A DNA stretch of 64,000 bases from the NCBI GenBank assembly GCA_958450325.1, contig OY288242.1, positions 22,326,474 through 22,390,473 of the forward strand, in the 5' to 3' direction. Under the pieces are notes generated by a model that saw only the letters and a list, made by a program, of their open reading frames with translations, was not told where the DNA came from and did no database searches. Source of the DNA: Agrostemma githago. Lineage: Eukaryota > Streptophyta > Magnoliopsida > Caryophyllales > Caryophyllaceae. Shown piece by piece: positions 10,628 to 22,294 of the stretch (positions are counted from its first letter, which is position 1; the number at the start of each line of letters is the position of its first letter). A program made the position numbers and the translations under genes.

Positions 10628-11849
10628 TTAGAATTTGAGGAATAAGGGTATCCAATTTACTACCTGATTGGCCTCCAACAGGAATTGCAGCCAATATCTC
10701 CACTATTTCATCATCATTCTTGTCTACATTCCCACCTCCTTCAACCCTCTTTTCATCAGTGATCACTTGTTTGAACGATCTTTTAGGGCTTCCATTCTCT
10801 TCAAGTTCTATCAAGGAGGTCGTAGGTATATTGGTAGAAATTTTCTTAGTTACCGCTATCCACTTCTTCGTATTTTGCTTTTGCCCTTGAGGGGCAGCCT
10901 TTGCCTTCCTGCAAGTGGTAACCTCATGTCACATACCTTTGCATTTGGAGCAAATAGTAGGCTTCCATTCATATTCTACCTTAACTTTAGTCAGCAATCC
11001 ACCCTCATTCAGAAACTGTATCTGAGACGGATACTGCTTACCTACATGTAACTCCACCATCAATCTGGCAAACCCCAGCCTTGTTTTCTCAGTTGTAGCT
11101 TGATCAGATTTAATATACTTCCCCACTAAATTCGCAATTACTGGTAAACACTTTCCCCAGAAACGCAAGGGTAGCCCATAGAGTCTAATCCATGAAGGCA
11201 CAACCTTAACATCTTCCTTCAAAAGGTCCACCCCCTCAAACCAAGGTTTAACAATGAGTGGTTTGTTATCAAATAAATGATACCCTGCACTGAGGACATC
11301 TTCTTTCCCCTTCATCTCTTTGAATCGTACGAGGAAAACTCCATTAGGTAAGAAGGAAACTTTGTCAACCTCATGTTTCCTCCAAACCCTACGAATAAAA
11401 CCTTCTATAACTTCCCAGGGAGGCTTTGCACCTAGAACAAAGCAGTATACCGCCTGTTGCCAGTAAGAAATCTCATCCTTCGTGTCTTCTTTTGTGAATT
11501 GGATAATATCAGTAGGAATTGCCAAATTTGTATCATCCATTATCATCTCCTTGTTAGGATTTCCGTCTACCAACATCATTTTGCCTGAGGAGTCTACAGT
11601 TTTAGACTTTTTTCCTCGTTGAGTAATCCAGGGCATGTCAGTAGTATCATCTTCATCCTCAAAACTCAGCCCCGGAATAGGGTTCAATTCATGCATGAGT
11701 TTCGTACGTACCCCTTCATTCTCGGTTGGACCAGCAGCTTTCTTACTATTAACCTTTTCAGTACTCTTTGATCCATCCTTCTTCCCCTGTGTAGCATGCT
11801 TGGAACGTGTTTTTGATGCAGAGTTTCGTGCCATGGAATTATGCATCAT
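10620..11849 (-). pseudogene. LINE ORF1 (DUF4283-like, CCHC knuckle) with one internal stop
   Basis: ORF1-type RNA-binding protein of a plant LINE, 409 codons from the ATG at 11849 (ATGs a few codons downstream are alternatives). A charged Ser/Lys-rich N-terminus (about 1-110) leads to a DUF4283-like domain (about 120-260: ISYWQQAVYCFVLGAKPP, WIRLYGLPLRFW). A zinc knuckle follows, CSKCKGM-stop-HEVTTC, near residues 301-314. The in-frame TGA at 10929-10931 falls inside this knuckle at the position before its His. The frame otherwise stays open to 10620. The LINE copy was therefore probably inactive even before B inserted, unless the stop is recent. Confidence 0.85.
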
Positions 11850-11930
11850 CTGCTGCTCGCCTCTGAATCGCCGCTAATGGAGAGCATTAGGGTTTCAAAT
11901 GTTTCGGAGTGGGGTGGTGCTTCACTTTGG

Positions 11931-12738
11931 GGAAGACCTTGGATCCACGCGACCAGGGCTGTATCCTCCACCTTACATCAGAAAATCAAGCTACCTTTGC
12001 ACGACACCGTCATCACTCTAGAAGCCACACCTATGACTGTGGCTTACTGCAACACCTCGGGCCGCACCGATCTCTGGGGGTTCGACTTCGTAGGGGCCAT
12101 CGAAGAAGAGCATCTCTTCCGTCCCTACTTCACAGTTAGCATTGACCGGATGTTGCAAAATCTAGGCTATCTGCCGGGGGCTACATCAAGGCCTGATCTC
12201 CCCGCAGGGAAGATCCTCGAAGTCCTAGATAGCGGGAGAACTCAAGCTGGTCTGGGTTATACCATAACCCCACAGAATATGGGCCAAACAAGGACTAACA
12301 CTGTCACTTTTGTTACTCCAGTATTTGGACCAGTCCAAACGGGCCTATACCGGCCCAGCACCACTCCTCCTGGGACCCACTTGGCCCAGGATTGCAACTA
12401 CATACCAGACGACATCTTCGCTCACATCCAGGCCGAAGATGCTAAGAATACTGAGCCCGCGCTAGGGCTCCTTTTTGGAGAGGAACTCGCGGCCCCAACA
12501 CCGAAGGAAGAGCTGGTCAGCCTCATTCTCCGTAGCCGCACCTTTGACCCATCCAAACTAATCTCGGAGGTCGGATTCGGAACCGGAAGCAGAGCCTGGA
12601 GGAAGACTGTCAAATGGACTGACAGTCAAGGAAGGACTTACTTTAATCCCCTAGAAAATCTAACGCAATACAGTGGCGGAAACACTGTAGAGTTGGGATT
12701 AAAACACACTGACACACTATATCTTATTAAAAGAAATG
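11931..12738 (+). pseudogene. pro: Element A protease C-terminal region and PRO-RT linker (exon before intron)
   Basis: Plus-strand coding sequence from the gag-pro part of an Ogre/Tat retrotransposon. It begins with LWGRPWIHATRAVSSTLHQK, the segment that follows the protease active site in Tat proteins. The DTG motif itself is missing because the LINE cuts in just upstream. The following 250 residues (GFDFVGAIEEEHLFRPYF, then LPAGKILEVLDSGRTQAGLGY) are the poorly conserved linker before RT. The frame is open and ends at AATG followed by GTAAGT, a strong 5' splice site in phase 1. Reading on past it gives a stop at 12750. Confidence 0.75.
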
Positions 12739-12814
12739 GTAAGTCAATATAGAGGCCTCTTTTTACAAAAGGGCTAAAAGTAAAATCTCCAAACAGGTTT
12801 ATACAAATCCATAA

Positions 12815-12822
12815 ATTACAAG
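12815..12822. repeat. Direct repeat flanking the intron insertion, left copy
   Basis: ATTACAAG at 12815-12822 is repeated at 16539-16546, directly flanking the 3.7 kb insert. With the neighbouring A the match is nine bases. It is probably a target-site duplication. Confidence 0.7.
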
Positions 12823-15800
12823 AATGAAAACAGAGTAGGATCCACGCTACTCGCTAGCTCACACCCAAAACCCAGCAGCAAATACCTGTCATGTTATAAA
12901 CATAACAGCCACGTCAGTGGGGAGTAACTCGGACGTTCTCCCAGCCATATTATATCATAAGGAAAAATAATAGTATTACTATTTCAAAATAATTAAAATG
13001 AGAAAACATAAAAATGATATAATAAAAATAAGTTTTCAGCGAAACTTAAAGCATTTGCAAACCTGCAAGTCAATATCAATCGATAATAATAATATTCAAA
13101 AATGGCGTTATGGAAATCAATCAGTGCAACGGAATAGACTTTCACTAGGATAATACTCAAACTAGCTTCGAGAACTTAGTCAAAACAAATTAGACTTCGG
13201 TCTCTAACTAGGCAACTCAACTATAACAGGACTGCGTGCAGCGAGGTCCTGGCTTAAGTAATGTACACCCCTCCTGGACACCAACCGTAATCCAGTTCAA
13301 CCCGACGGCGACTTACACGATGCGATATCTAAGTTTAAGGTCAAAATATACACACTCCTGAACACAAACCATGCTCAGTTCAACGACCAATGTGTCTCAA
13401 CATAGACACACCAGCTTTATAGTTGATGGCAAAACGTATACCCTAGACTGTATTACTCTACCCTTACACTTGTCCTCATTCCATAACTCCAAAAGAGCCA
13501 TTATCGATATTCAAAAGTAAATATAATCAATATAAATGATATGGATAAAAGGAATAACCATTTTATATTAAAAGGGAAAACTTTCTATAAATAGAAACTT
13601 ACTAATTTTAGAAACTTACTTAAAATAGAAAGTCTTATAGAAAATACATAAGTTATTAAAATTAGTGAAATGTATAAAAATAGCATTTCTAACGAAATTA
13701 ACATTTTATTATTATCGGTGTTGTCGTAACTTTACTATTTTCTAAATTCGTTACTCAAAATATCATTAAAATATAATAAGTCAATATATATTAAATTTTA
13801 ATAAATAATTAGGAAATCGAATTAAAACAATAAATTTTAGAAAAGAGATATTTTAAGAAAAACGATATCACAATTAATTGAATCAACGAGTTTTATAAAT
13901 GAAATGAATTTTAGAAAGGTTTCAGATTATTTTTAAGAAATAGCTTTGATTTATAAATAATACAAATTTTAATACAAATAGTCAATCGAAAACAAATAGG
14001 AAATTATTAGTGAAAATAGTCTCGACTAAAATGTATTTAAAACTAAATCGACTATTTTCTCATTTATTACTATAAATCGTAAAATGAAAATTAATTTATT
14101 AAACAAGTATACAAAACTCGATTATAATATGAAAATACGATTTTGAGTTAAAAATTAGAAATTAACGACATATGACGAAAATATGAAATCGATATTATTT
14201 AGTTACTAGTGTCACGATAACCAACAAAATATTATAACGATCATAAATAATAAAATTACTAACGATTTATAAAACGATATCGAAACTTGTAAAATATTTA
14301 TAAGGTACATGATTTTAAATAATAATTTTATTAGCAACTAATAAATAGCTAAAAAATTAGAAAATCGAACTTAAAATATATACTACGTTCTACTACTCAA
14401 ACATACGATATAAAATCGAGTAACGTCCTAAAGTTACCTTGTGAGACAACGCACAAATCGCTTCAATCCATTTGTCCAACCTCATCAAACTGGTGACAGC
14501 TTCGAGGTTCTCACGGGGATCCGAACACGTAGACACGGAAATAAAGGAGTCGGAATTAGAGAAAGTTGGGAAGGACTAGAGTTGACACAGAAAACTTAGC
14601 AGAAATTACTCGAGAAGAATAACGGTATGAGTCGATAGAATCGAGTAATGATATCGACATTAACAGAAACAGCAAATAGGAAACCGAAATAGAAAGGAAG
14701 AAAAAGAGGAAGAGCAGTAGGACACTAACAGCAGCAGGGCAACAATCATATCACGATGCGAGACGATACCGAAAACCGAGGAATCAAACAACAGAAACGA
14801 CAACCCCAACGAACATTAGTACGATGAGATAAAAGAAAAAGGAGAGGAATGAAACAACTGAGGAGGGAAAAGTACTAAACCGAGACAAACGGCAAAATGC
14901 AGCAGCAACATCAAAACCGACACAACAGCAACAACACACAAAGGCAGCAGCAGCGATTAGCAGCGAAAAAGAAAATAAGAAGAAGAAGGAATAAGAACAG
15001 CAGGTGTAGTACCGTAACAGCAACAGAACGCAACAAAATGCAGCGTAGCAGCAACGCGGACAGCACCCCAGCAGCAGCGACAGCAACAACGAAGTAAAGC
15101 AGCAACAGGCCGAGAAGCACCAGCAGCGCACAGCAGCAACAAGAGCAATAACAGTGGAATAATTAGATGAAATCAGGAGGAGACGCAGAAGAGAAGAAGA
15201 AACGGAAAAACATCTACAACAGTAACAACATCAGAATACGGAAATAGCAGGAACGAGGGTGGCAGAAACAGAAATAGAGAACATCAGACTCCAACAGTGG
15301 TATCAGCACAACGCGTAGAAACCGAAACAGAAAAAGAAGGAAAAGAAAAAAGAAAACAGGCAGCAACGGCAGACAACCAACGAACCAAAATAGAAGAGGA
15401 AAGGAAAGAGTCGTCACCTTCCGAGCAAGCCCAACGGTAGCAACATCGACGTACGGACCAAGGTGGCGAACAGGGGAAACAAAAATGACGATGGTGGTTG
15501 TTGCAGAAGCAAGTAAAATCGGGATGAGAAAGGGGAAGCAAACGCAGCAAGAAAAAAAATAGAAGCAGATCAATAACGCAGCAGCGTAGCAGCTGCAGGC
15601 ACTCAGAAGCAGCGGCAGTCTTCACTGAGACCGTAACACGCAGAGAGGAAAAGCAGGGGTGATCGAGACAGAGGACACACAGCGAGATAGATCGATCAGG
15701 ATGAAAAAGAAATATAGGGATGATGAAGGTGGTGGACGCTGAAGGAGGGACGAAGAAATGTGGAGGATGGTTGAGGGAGAAGAAGCGAGTAAGAAGAAGA

Positions 15801-16538
15801 AGAAGGGAAGAAAAGAGAGTCGGGTATTGAAGCGGTGGATCAATGAATGTGGAATGGAAATGAAACAGCACAAGTGGGGAGGTGAGAAGAACAACTAAGT
15901 GGGTAAAAGAGAATAAAAAAAATGGATTAATTAAATGAATCGAAAAGAGGAACGAATTAAACGAATCCCGATATGATAAGTTGAGTGACCCATGAATCGA
16001 CTTAAAAACGAGTTAGTAAAGTTATTAAATAATTGGGCCGTCAAAGTAAAAAGAATAAATAAATTATTCGAGACGAAAATGAAGCTTAACGCAATAAATA
16101 ATTAGACGGTGAAATAGTATTTTCAAAAAAAAAGAAAGATAAATCTACGTTCAAGTGAATTAAGTTGATTTCTCGAGGAAAGGAAATAAATATTTTGACA
16201 AAACTTTAAAATAAATGAGTTTCGAGCCGAAAATAGAAATTCGAGTTTAAATATAAATAAATAAATAAATAAAAGAATTTTAGAATTTAAATCATCGAAT
16301 TAAACTTTCGATAAGAATTAAATTAAATGTATGAAATGAATCGAAATAGAAATAAAATATGGTTTAAATATAAGAAGAAATTTTCGAGTCAAATAGAATT
16401 TTTTTTAGGAGTTCGGAACGATTAAACGATAGATTCGTTTTATAATAATTTTAAGAATTATGAGTTAAATCGAAAATAAAATAGAAATACAAACATAATT
16501 TTATTTTAATTTAATTTATAAAAATCAGGGGTGTTACA
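12823..16538 (-). mobile_element. 3.7 kb insertion, probable solo LTR of a Ty3/gypsy chromovirus
   Basis: An AT-rich 3.7 kb insert with no coding sequence. Read on the minus strand it starts TGTAACACCCCTGA, which resembles the LTR start of Tekay/Del-type chromoviruses. That suggests a solo LTR, though a TG...CA end at the other side is not clear. The 8-9 bp flanking repeat is longer than the 5 bp expected for gypsy, so a MULE or hAT-type non-autonomous element is an alternative. About 14880-15200 is rich in CAG/CAA repeats and 15200-15900 in purine runs. ORFs here (Cys/Leu-rich on minus, Gln-rich on plus) are low-complexity artefacts. Confidence 0.55.
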
Positions 16539-16556
16539 ATTACAAGCTGATCACAG

Positions 16557-19500
16557 GGGAAGGAGAAATGCCAGAATCTGAGTCTGAGTCAGAGTCTAAG
16601 ATTGAGTCTAGTGAATTCGGTGCTAGGGTCAGTCCTGTAACTCCCCCTCTCCCTTTAGCTACTCCTGGTGCCTCGGGGTCTGTCCCGGGCACCCTGCCTA
16701 TCCCGCCACTGACTAGTGATCAGATGACAGCTCTTTTCGAGCTATTTTCTCAATTCATGATCAATAATAACAACCGTTCTGCTTACGACTTGTCTCATTT
16801 TCAAAATTTTCTTAATTCCAAAAATATTATGTGGAATGACATTGAGAAACCCGACGAACAGGTATCCTTGCCTCCACATCTGATCGAGCAACTAGAGCAA
16901 AGTGAATCCCGCGATCCGGTAATCGAAGAAACCGAATCCATCAACGTGGGAACAACCTTAGAACCTCAGATGCTTAAGATAGGATTATCCTTAGATCCCG
17001 AGGAGAAACAACAATTCATAGTTCTCCTTCAAGAATTCAAAGACGTCTTCGCATGGTCCTACAAGGACATGTCGGGGATTGATTGCGAAATAGCCGAACA
17101 CCATATACCGATCAAGGAAGGGTTCAAGCCGGTTAAACAAAGACTCCGACACATTAGGCCCGAATGGTCCCTCAAAGTCAAGGAAGAAGTCGACAAACAA
17201 TTCAAGGCTGGGTTCATACGAGTCTCCGAGTATCCAGATTGGGTTGCAAACATTGTACCAGTTCCTAAAAAGGATGGTAAGGGACGTGTCTGTGTAGACT
17301 TTCGGGATCTTAACAAGGCGAGCCCGAAAGACGATTTCCCGTTACCACATATCGATATACTGGTGGATAACACAGCTGATCATGCCCTTCTCTCATTTAT
17401 GGACGGGTATGCAGGGTATAACCAGATAAAAATGGCAGAAGAAGATATGGATAAGACCACCTTCATTACACCTTGGGGTACTTATTGCTATACTGTTATG
17501 CCATTTGGTCTCATGAATGCCGGGGCCACCTATCAACGAACTGCCCGACTTTATTACATGACATGATGCATAAAGAAGTGGAAGTTTACGTGGACGACAT
17601 GATCGTCAAATCTAAAGACAGGGACAGTCACATCACCGCCCTGAGAAAATTCTTCACCCGATTACGCAAATACAATACGAGGCTAAACCCTCATAAATGC
17701 AGTTTCGGGGTAACATCTGGCAAATTACTGGGTCATATCGTTAGCCAACGTGGTATCGAAGTCGATCCAGCCAAAATCAACGCCATCACCGAGATGCAAC
17801 CTCCTAAAACCGAAAAGGAGATAAGAGGGTTTCTCGGAAAAGTCCAATACATTAGCAGGTTCATTTCAAAGCTAACAATGGTGTGTGAACCGATCTTCAA
17901 AAAGCTGAAAATAGGGGAACGGTTACTATGGGACGACAAATGTCAAACAACCTTTGATAGAATCAAGGAAATTTTGTCCTCGCCGCCGGTCCTGATGCCA
18001 CCTCAGCACGGTTTGCCTTTGTCACTATACCTAACCAAGACAGAGACAGCCATGGGGGCTATGCTAGCTCAAACGGTCAACTCCGAGGAACGAGCTATAT
18101 ACTACATCAGCAAGAAATTTTTAGAGTACGAGTGTAAATACACCATGCTCGAGAAAACATGCTTAGCTTTGGTCTGGGCCACTAAGAAGCTCCGACATTA
18201 CATGCTCAGTTACGAGGTACAAGTACTATCCAGAATGGATCCGATCAAATACCTCTTCGAAAAGCCCATCCTCAGCGGCAGGATATCGAGATGGACCCTA
18301 ATGTTGGCAGAATTCGATCTAAAGTTCGTACCATTGAAAGCCATCAAAGGACGAATAGTAGCCGAATTTCTCGCTGACAGTCCCATAACCGAAGAAGGAC
18401 ACACCGACACTTGGTCCTTCCCAGATGAAGACATTTTCCACACTGACACCGAAGCATGGGACTTATATATACTTTGACAGGGCATCCAATTTCCGAGGAT
18501 TTGGAGTCAGAATTCTCCTAATCTCGCCAAGAGGGGAACATACTCCCGTGTCCATCAAATTAGACTTCAACGTCACTAATAACGCCGCTGAATATGAAGC
18601 ATGTATCCACGGGCTACAAGCCGCCGCCGACTTAGGGGTCACCAACCTCCGAGTACACGGTGATTCATCTCTGGTCATTAATCAAGCACTCCAAAAATGG
18701 AAGACTCGAAATGCTAATCTCGTGGCCTACCAGGCACGAGTAAGGGATCTCGAGAAGCAATTCCAGAAGGTAGAATATATATACCTACCTCGGGAAGAGA
18801 ATCAATTCGCAGATGCACTTTCAAAGATGGCATCTTTGCTAAATATTACCGATCCTGTGACCAGTATGCCGATCTGTGTCGAAAGACGATCCGAGCCAGC
18901 ATATATCCACGACATCGAAGATATCGAGATACCTGATCCCGAGACATGGTATCAAGCTGTATTGACATACTTAACAACCGGAGAATATCCACCCGGAGCT
19001 GAGAATCGAGCCAGAAAGGCTTTGCGTAGGCTAGCAGCCCAGTTCGTCCGCACCGACGACGGGCAACTCTACAAAAAGACAGCACAGGGGGCTCTCCTCC
19101 GATTTGTCGATAAAACCAACGCCGAAAAAGTTATGGCTGAAGTACACGATGGCGAGTGTGGTCCGCACATGAACGCCCAAATGCTAGTCCGGAAGGTCAT
19201 GAGACTCGGATACTACTGGAATAGCATGGAAACCGACTGCCAGCTATATGTTAGACATTGCCATAATTGTCAAATTTTTGCCAATGTGCAGCATATGCCA
19301 CCATCCCTGCTGTACACCATGACATCACCTTGGCCATTTTCAGCATGGGGAATCGATATAATTGGAAAGATAAACCCTTTGGGAACCGGGGGACACTGCT
19401 TCATTTTGGTGGCTGTTGACTATTTCACCAAATGGGTCGAAGCTGAATCCTACCGTATTCTCAATGCTAAGCATGTCGCCAAGTTTATTCAAAATAAGAT

Positions 19501-20197
19501 AATATGCCGGTATGGGATCCCGCACGAATTCATCAGTGACCACGGGACCCATTTTCAAGCCGAGACCGCAGCGTTATTAAACAAATACAAAATTCAAAGG
19601 CATACATCTTCACCCTACCGACCCCAAACCAATGGAGCGGTAGAAGCGGCTATTAAAACAATTGTCACCATACTCAAAAAGATGGCTGATAACTACCGGG
19701 ATTGGCCCGACAAAATACCATTTGCACTTTGGGGATATCGAAACTCGATTTGTACTGCGACCGGGGCAACACCGTATTACCTTACATACGGCATGGAAGC
19801 GGTCCAACCTGTTGAGTTAGAGGTGTCGTCACTCAGAATCCTACGTGAGAGTCAAGTACCCGAAGCTGATTGGGTTCGAGCACGATATGACTCGCTAGTC
19901 CTTTTAGACGAACGACGATCTCGTGCCCTCAATATTATACAAATCTATCAGAAGAGGATCCAACGGGCTTTCAACGAAAGGGTGAGGCCCAGAAACATCA
20001 AAGAAGGAGATTTGGTTCTCAAGTCTGTTCGAGGTTTATTACCAGTAGACCCAAGGGGAAAATTCAAACCTAACTGGGCCGGGCCATATCTGGTAAAGAA
20101 GATTCTATCAGGTGGAGCAGTAATGCTAACGGATCTGGACGGGAATGAGTTCGTCAATCCAACTAACCTGGACCAGCTGAAGCGTTACTACCCCTAA
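16557..20197 (+). pseudogene. pol: Element A pol: RT, RNase H, integrase, with two frameshifts
   Basis: Pol of an Ogre/Tat-type gypsy element. RT (about 17100-17750) shows the WVANIVPVPKKDG, VCVDFRDLNKA, MPFGLMNAGATYQR and YVDDM blocks. RNase H (about 18450-18850) follows; its first catalytic block reads YFDRAS where Gly normally follows the Asp. The integrase zinc-binding domain has H-x6-H and CHNC near 19150-19285. The core carries the Asp of GIDI, the Asp of SDHGTHF and the Glu of NGAVEA (about 19350-19660). A GPY-type motif (AGPYLV) lies near 20085. A one-base loss near 17545 and a two-base TA gain near 18465 break the frame, so this copy cannot make a full Pol. The start is an exon start after the intron, not an ATG. 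Confidence 0.93.
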
Positions 20198-20347
20198 CCC
20201 ATCTCTCTCAATGTCATTTGCAAAAGTTCATTAAAAACATCTTTTTTTCAAACTTTTAAAGACAAGTCAAAAGCTAGAATTACTTATCCTACTGTTACAA
20301 GCATCTTGAACCAATAGTCCTAATGATTTCGAAATTGCAAATTAAGT

Positions 20348-20420
20348 CTGAACTACGTTTGGTTTGATTCCATTTATTGTGGATACGTAGGCAGCCCCTC
20401 AAAAGGGCACAACCACTGCA
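20348..20420 (+). other. Conserved post-pol motif (element A copy)
   Basis: 150 bases after the pol stop lies a block with CTACGT, GGTTTGATTCC, then ATACGTAGGCAGCC and GCACAACCAC. It is shared with element B (4031-4080 minus, extending to about 4005) and, for the core, with element F (55931-55980 minus). Its first and last core hexamers, CTACGT and ACGTAG, are reverse complements. GGTTTGATTCC resembles an RNA polymerase III B box or tRNA T-arm with one change. Function is unknown. Confidence 0.7.
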
Positions 20421-20569
20421 ATCGAAAAAAACAGGAACGGTTTTTTTTAATAAACTTCTTTATTTATTTATTTTTAAAAAAAAAATCTCTCTTCGATAAA
20501 CTCGGAAAGTTACAAAAAAAAAAAATCCAGCACACAATAAATAATACTAATACCTAAATAATAAAAAAA

Positions 20570-22294
20570 CTAAGGCATTTTTCCCTTTCCTTTGTCCTTA
20601 GCTTCCTTTTCGGTCCACCGACGTCGACGTGGAGGTGAACGCTCCCGAATCACCAAGGGAATCTCCTTAACCCGGGCTCGTTTCTTCAAACTCGATTCCC
20701 CGGTCACCTCACTCGGTCCTAGGCGGGCCCTCACCCTCTCGGGTAACCTGTCACGCGGACCTAGCCTATCTCGGACCGCTAGTTTCGGTCCGAGCCTTCT
20801 CTCCAAGTCACTAGCACCGGTCTCATTAACTCGAGTCTTAGTTTTTGACTTAGAACCCGAATCCGGCTCAACGAAGGTAGTTGGAGTCTCCTCTTTATCA
20901 AAAAACCACCTATTGTCTTTTGCCGACTTTCGACGGGCCAAGTCAAAAGCCTCGTCAGTCTTCAAGGTTTTACGGGTCTCCTGGGATTCTTCAGAAGTCC
21001 ATTTTCGGTATGACTCAGAAACCCATGTGGTTTGACAAGGGCGAGGTATAGTCCATATGACACGGGTAAACCATCGTTGTAGCCACGTGTCACACATAGC
21101 GTCCGTCAATTGGAGCGAAACGCTAATGATTGCTTCAGTCTCGGGGATCTGCTGAAACGAACCAAACTGTCTCAAAATACGATCCGGGTAAATATGGATG
21201 GTCCAGTCCAAAGATAAGATCACCAGATAACGGGCCTTGTCCCTCCTAGCTAACCCCGTCAGTCTTGAAAGGAACCACCAAATGACATTCCATCTAATCA
21301 AAGGCCCATCATGGAATGTTAGCTCTTCATCCCAATATTTCCGATTTATATGATGACTCGAGCTTATTCGTCGGGACCTTGAGCCAATCTGACAGCTGCG
21401 ATATCTGGATATGTTCACCGGGGGCTCTATAATTGACAGACGCTCGGATAACCAGATCTGCAAAAAATTTCAAAAACTCAAAAACTTTCGAAAAATAAAA
21501 AAATTCAAAAAAAAAAATCGGAAAAAATTCGAAAAAATTTTTATTAAAAAATTTCGAAAAATCAAAATTTCGGAAAAATTAAAATTTTTCGAAAAAATGG
21601 AAATTTCGGAAAATCGGGCAATTTTTCGAAAAAAAAAACGGTTAAATACCTGCAGAAGACGGATGCTTCCTGTCAATTGTCGATCCGGGTCAAGTCTTCT
21701 AGCATCAAGGCCCATAATAATCTCCCCAGTTATCAGCCAAGTCGGGCTATGATCTGTCTCCATTTGGTCAACTATGCTAATCAGCCTGATCTCACCCAGA
21801 CACGAATCAGCATCCATCCGACCTTCGAAGGCATATCGATGCAGCATACAAAAGGCGAAAGCCCTACGCCTATGGGTAGAAGTAATTCTTGCGTCAACTG
21901 GGTTCATGAATTTGTCAACCAGGTCAAATAGGGAAACTGAATCTCCCTTCACCATACGGGCTGTCTCAGCGTGCGACAAGCCTAGAAAAAAATCCCTTAA
22001 TCTCCTCCTTGAGTCAGGATAAAATGGGGGAATGGCAGGACGAGCATTAGGGCACCAACCGCCTATAGCTGCAATTTCTTCGGGAAGAGAACATATTTCT
22101 CCTCGAGAAAATACAAAAACATGGTGGGTAGTATCCCAAAAGGATAATCAAGCATCGAGAAAGTGCGAATCTACCTTAAGTCGCTGAAGTGGGAATAAAG
22201 CCACAATTCCCATTTGAGTTAGCTGAACTTTACCTTCGTCTCGAAAGTCCTGAGCCCACGCCTGAAGCATCGCAGTCAAATGATCAATACCCAT
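20570..22294 (-). pseudogene. Antisense gene of element A (DUF7745-like protein), one intron, one internal stop
   Basis: A gene on the strand opposite to pol, between pol and the 3' LTR. From ATG 22294 the product is about 510 residues. An N-terminal block (about 1-60) is followed by a GEICSLPEEIAAIGGW segment, then MGLD and GSIRLLQ. After a phase-0 intron (21458-21649, GT...AG on minus) comes IWLSERLSI and a long basic, Pro/Arg-rich C-terminus ending GKGKMP, suggestive of nuclear or nucleic acid binding. The fold-level family looks like the plant-only DUF7745 group, known from extra ORFs of Tat elements. An in-frame TGA at 22148-22150 breaks this copy. A homologue is in element F (53880-55321). 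A TATA box lies 102 bases upstream. Confidence 0.75.
21458..21649 (-). other. Intron in the antisense gene of element A
   Basis: On the minus strand, CTGCAG is followed by GTATTT, and the intron ends TTTTTTGCAG before ATCTGG. It is 192 bases, extremely A/T-rich in GAAAAATTT-like repeats, and phase 0. The element F homologue has an intron at the same codon pair (Leu-Gln before a Trp-Leu block). Confidence 0.75.

Larger units (their letters stand above)
10141..11920 (-). mobile_element. LINE (L1-type), 5' part
   Basis: 5' untranslated region, ORF1 and the start of ORF2 of a non-LTR retrotransposon in minus orientation, split from its remainder (1-501) by element B. The 5' end is placed between about 11880 and 11930, where sequence matching an Ogre/Tat protease begins on the plus strand. 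The minus strand there reads AAACCCTAAT shortly before the ORF1 start. The 3' end is outside the window, so no target duplication can be checked. Confidence 0.85.
12739..16556 (+). other. Intron between protease and RT of element A, enlarged by an insertion
   Basis: The donor GTAAGT at 12739 and the acceptor ATCACAG ending at 16556 are both phase 1, so splicing joins the linker frame directly to the RT frame (Asn-Gly-Glu-Gly-Glu-Met). Without the 3.7 kb insertion the intron would be about 94 bases. Ogre elements are known to carry an intron between protease and RT, so location and phase both support the call. Confidence 0.7.

Noticed and set aside
14784..15900. Several Cys/Leu-, Gln- or Phe/Ser-rich ORFs on both strands
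   Set aside because: They come from CAG/CAA and purine-rich low-complexity sequence inside the LTR-like insert; no domain features, and overlapping frames are equally open.
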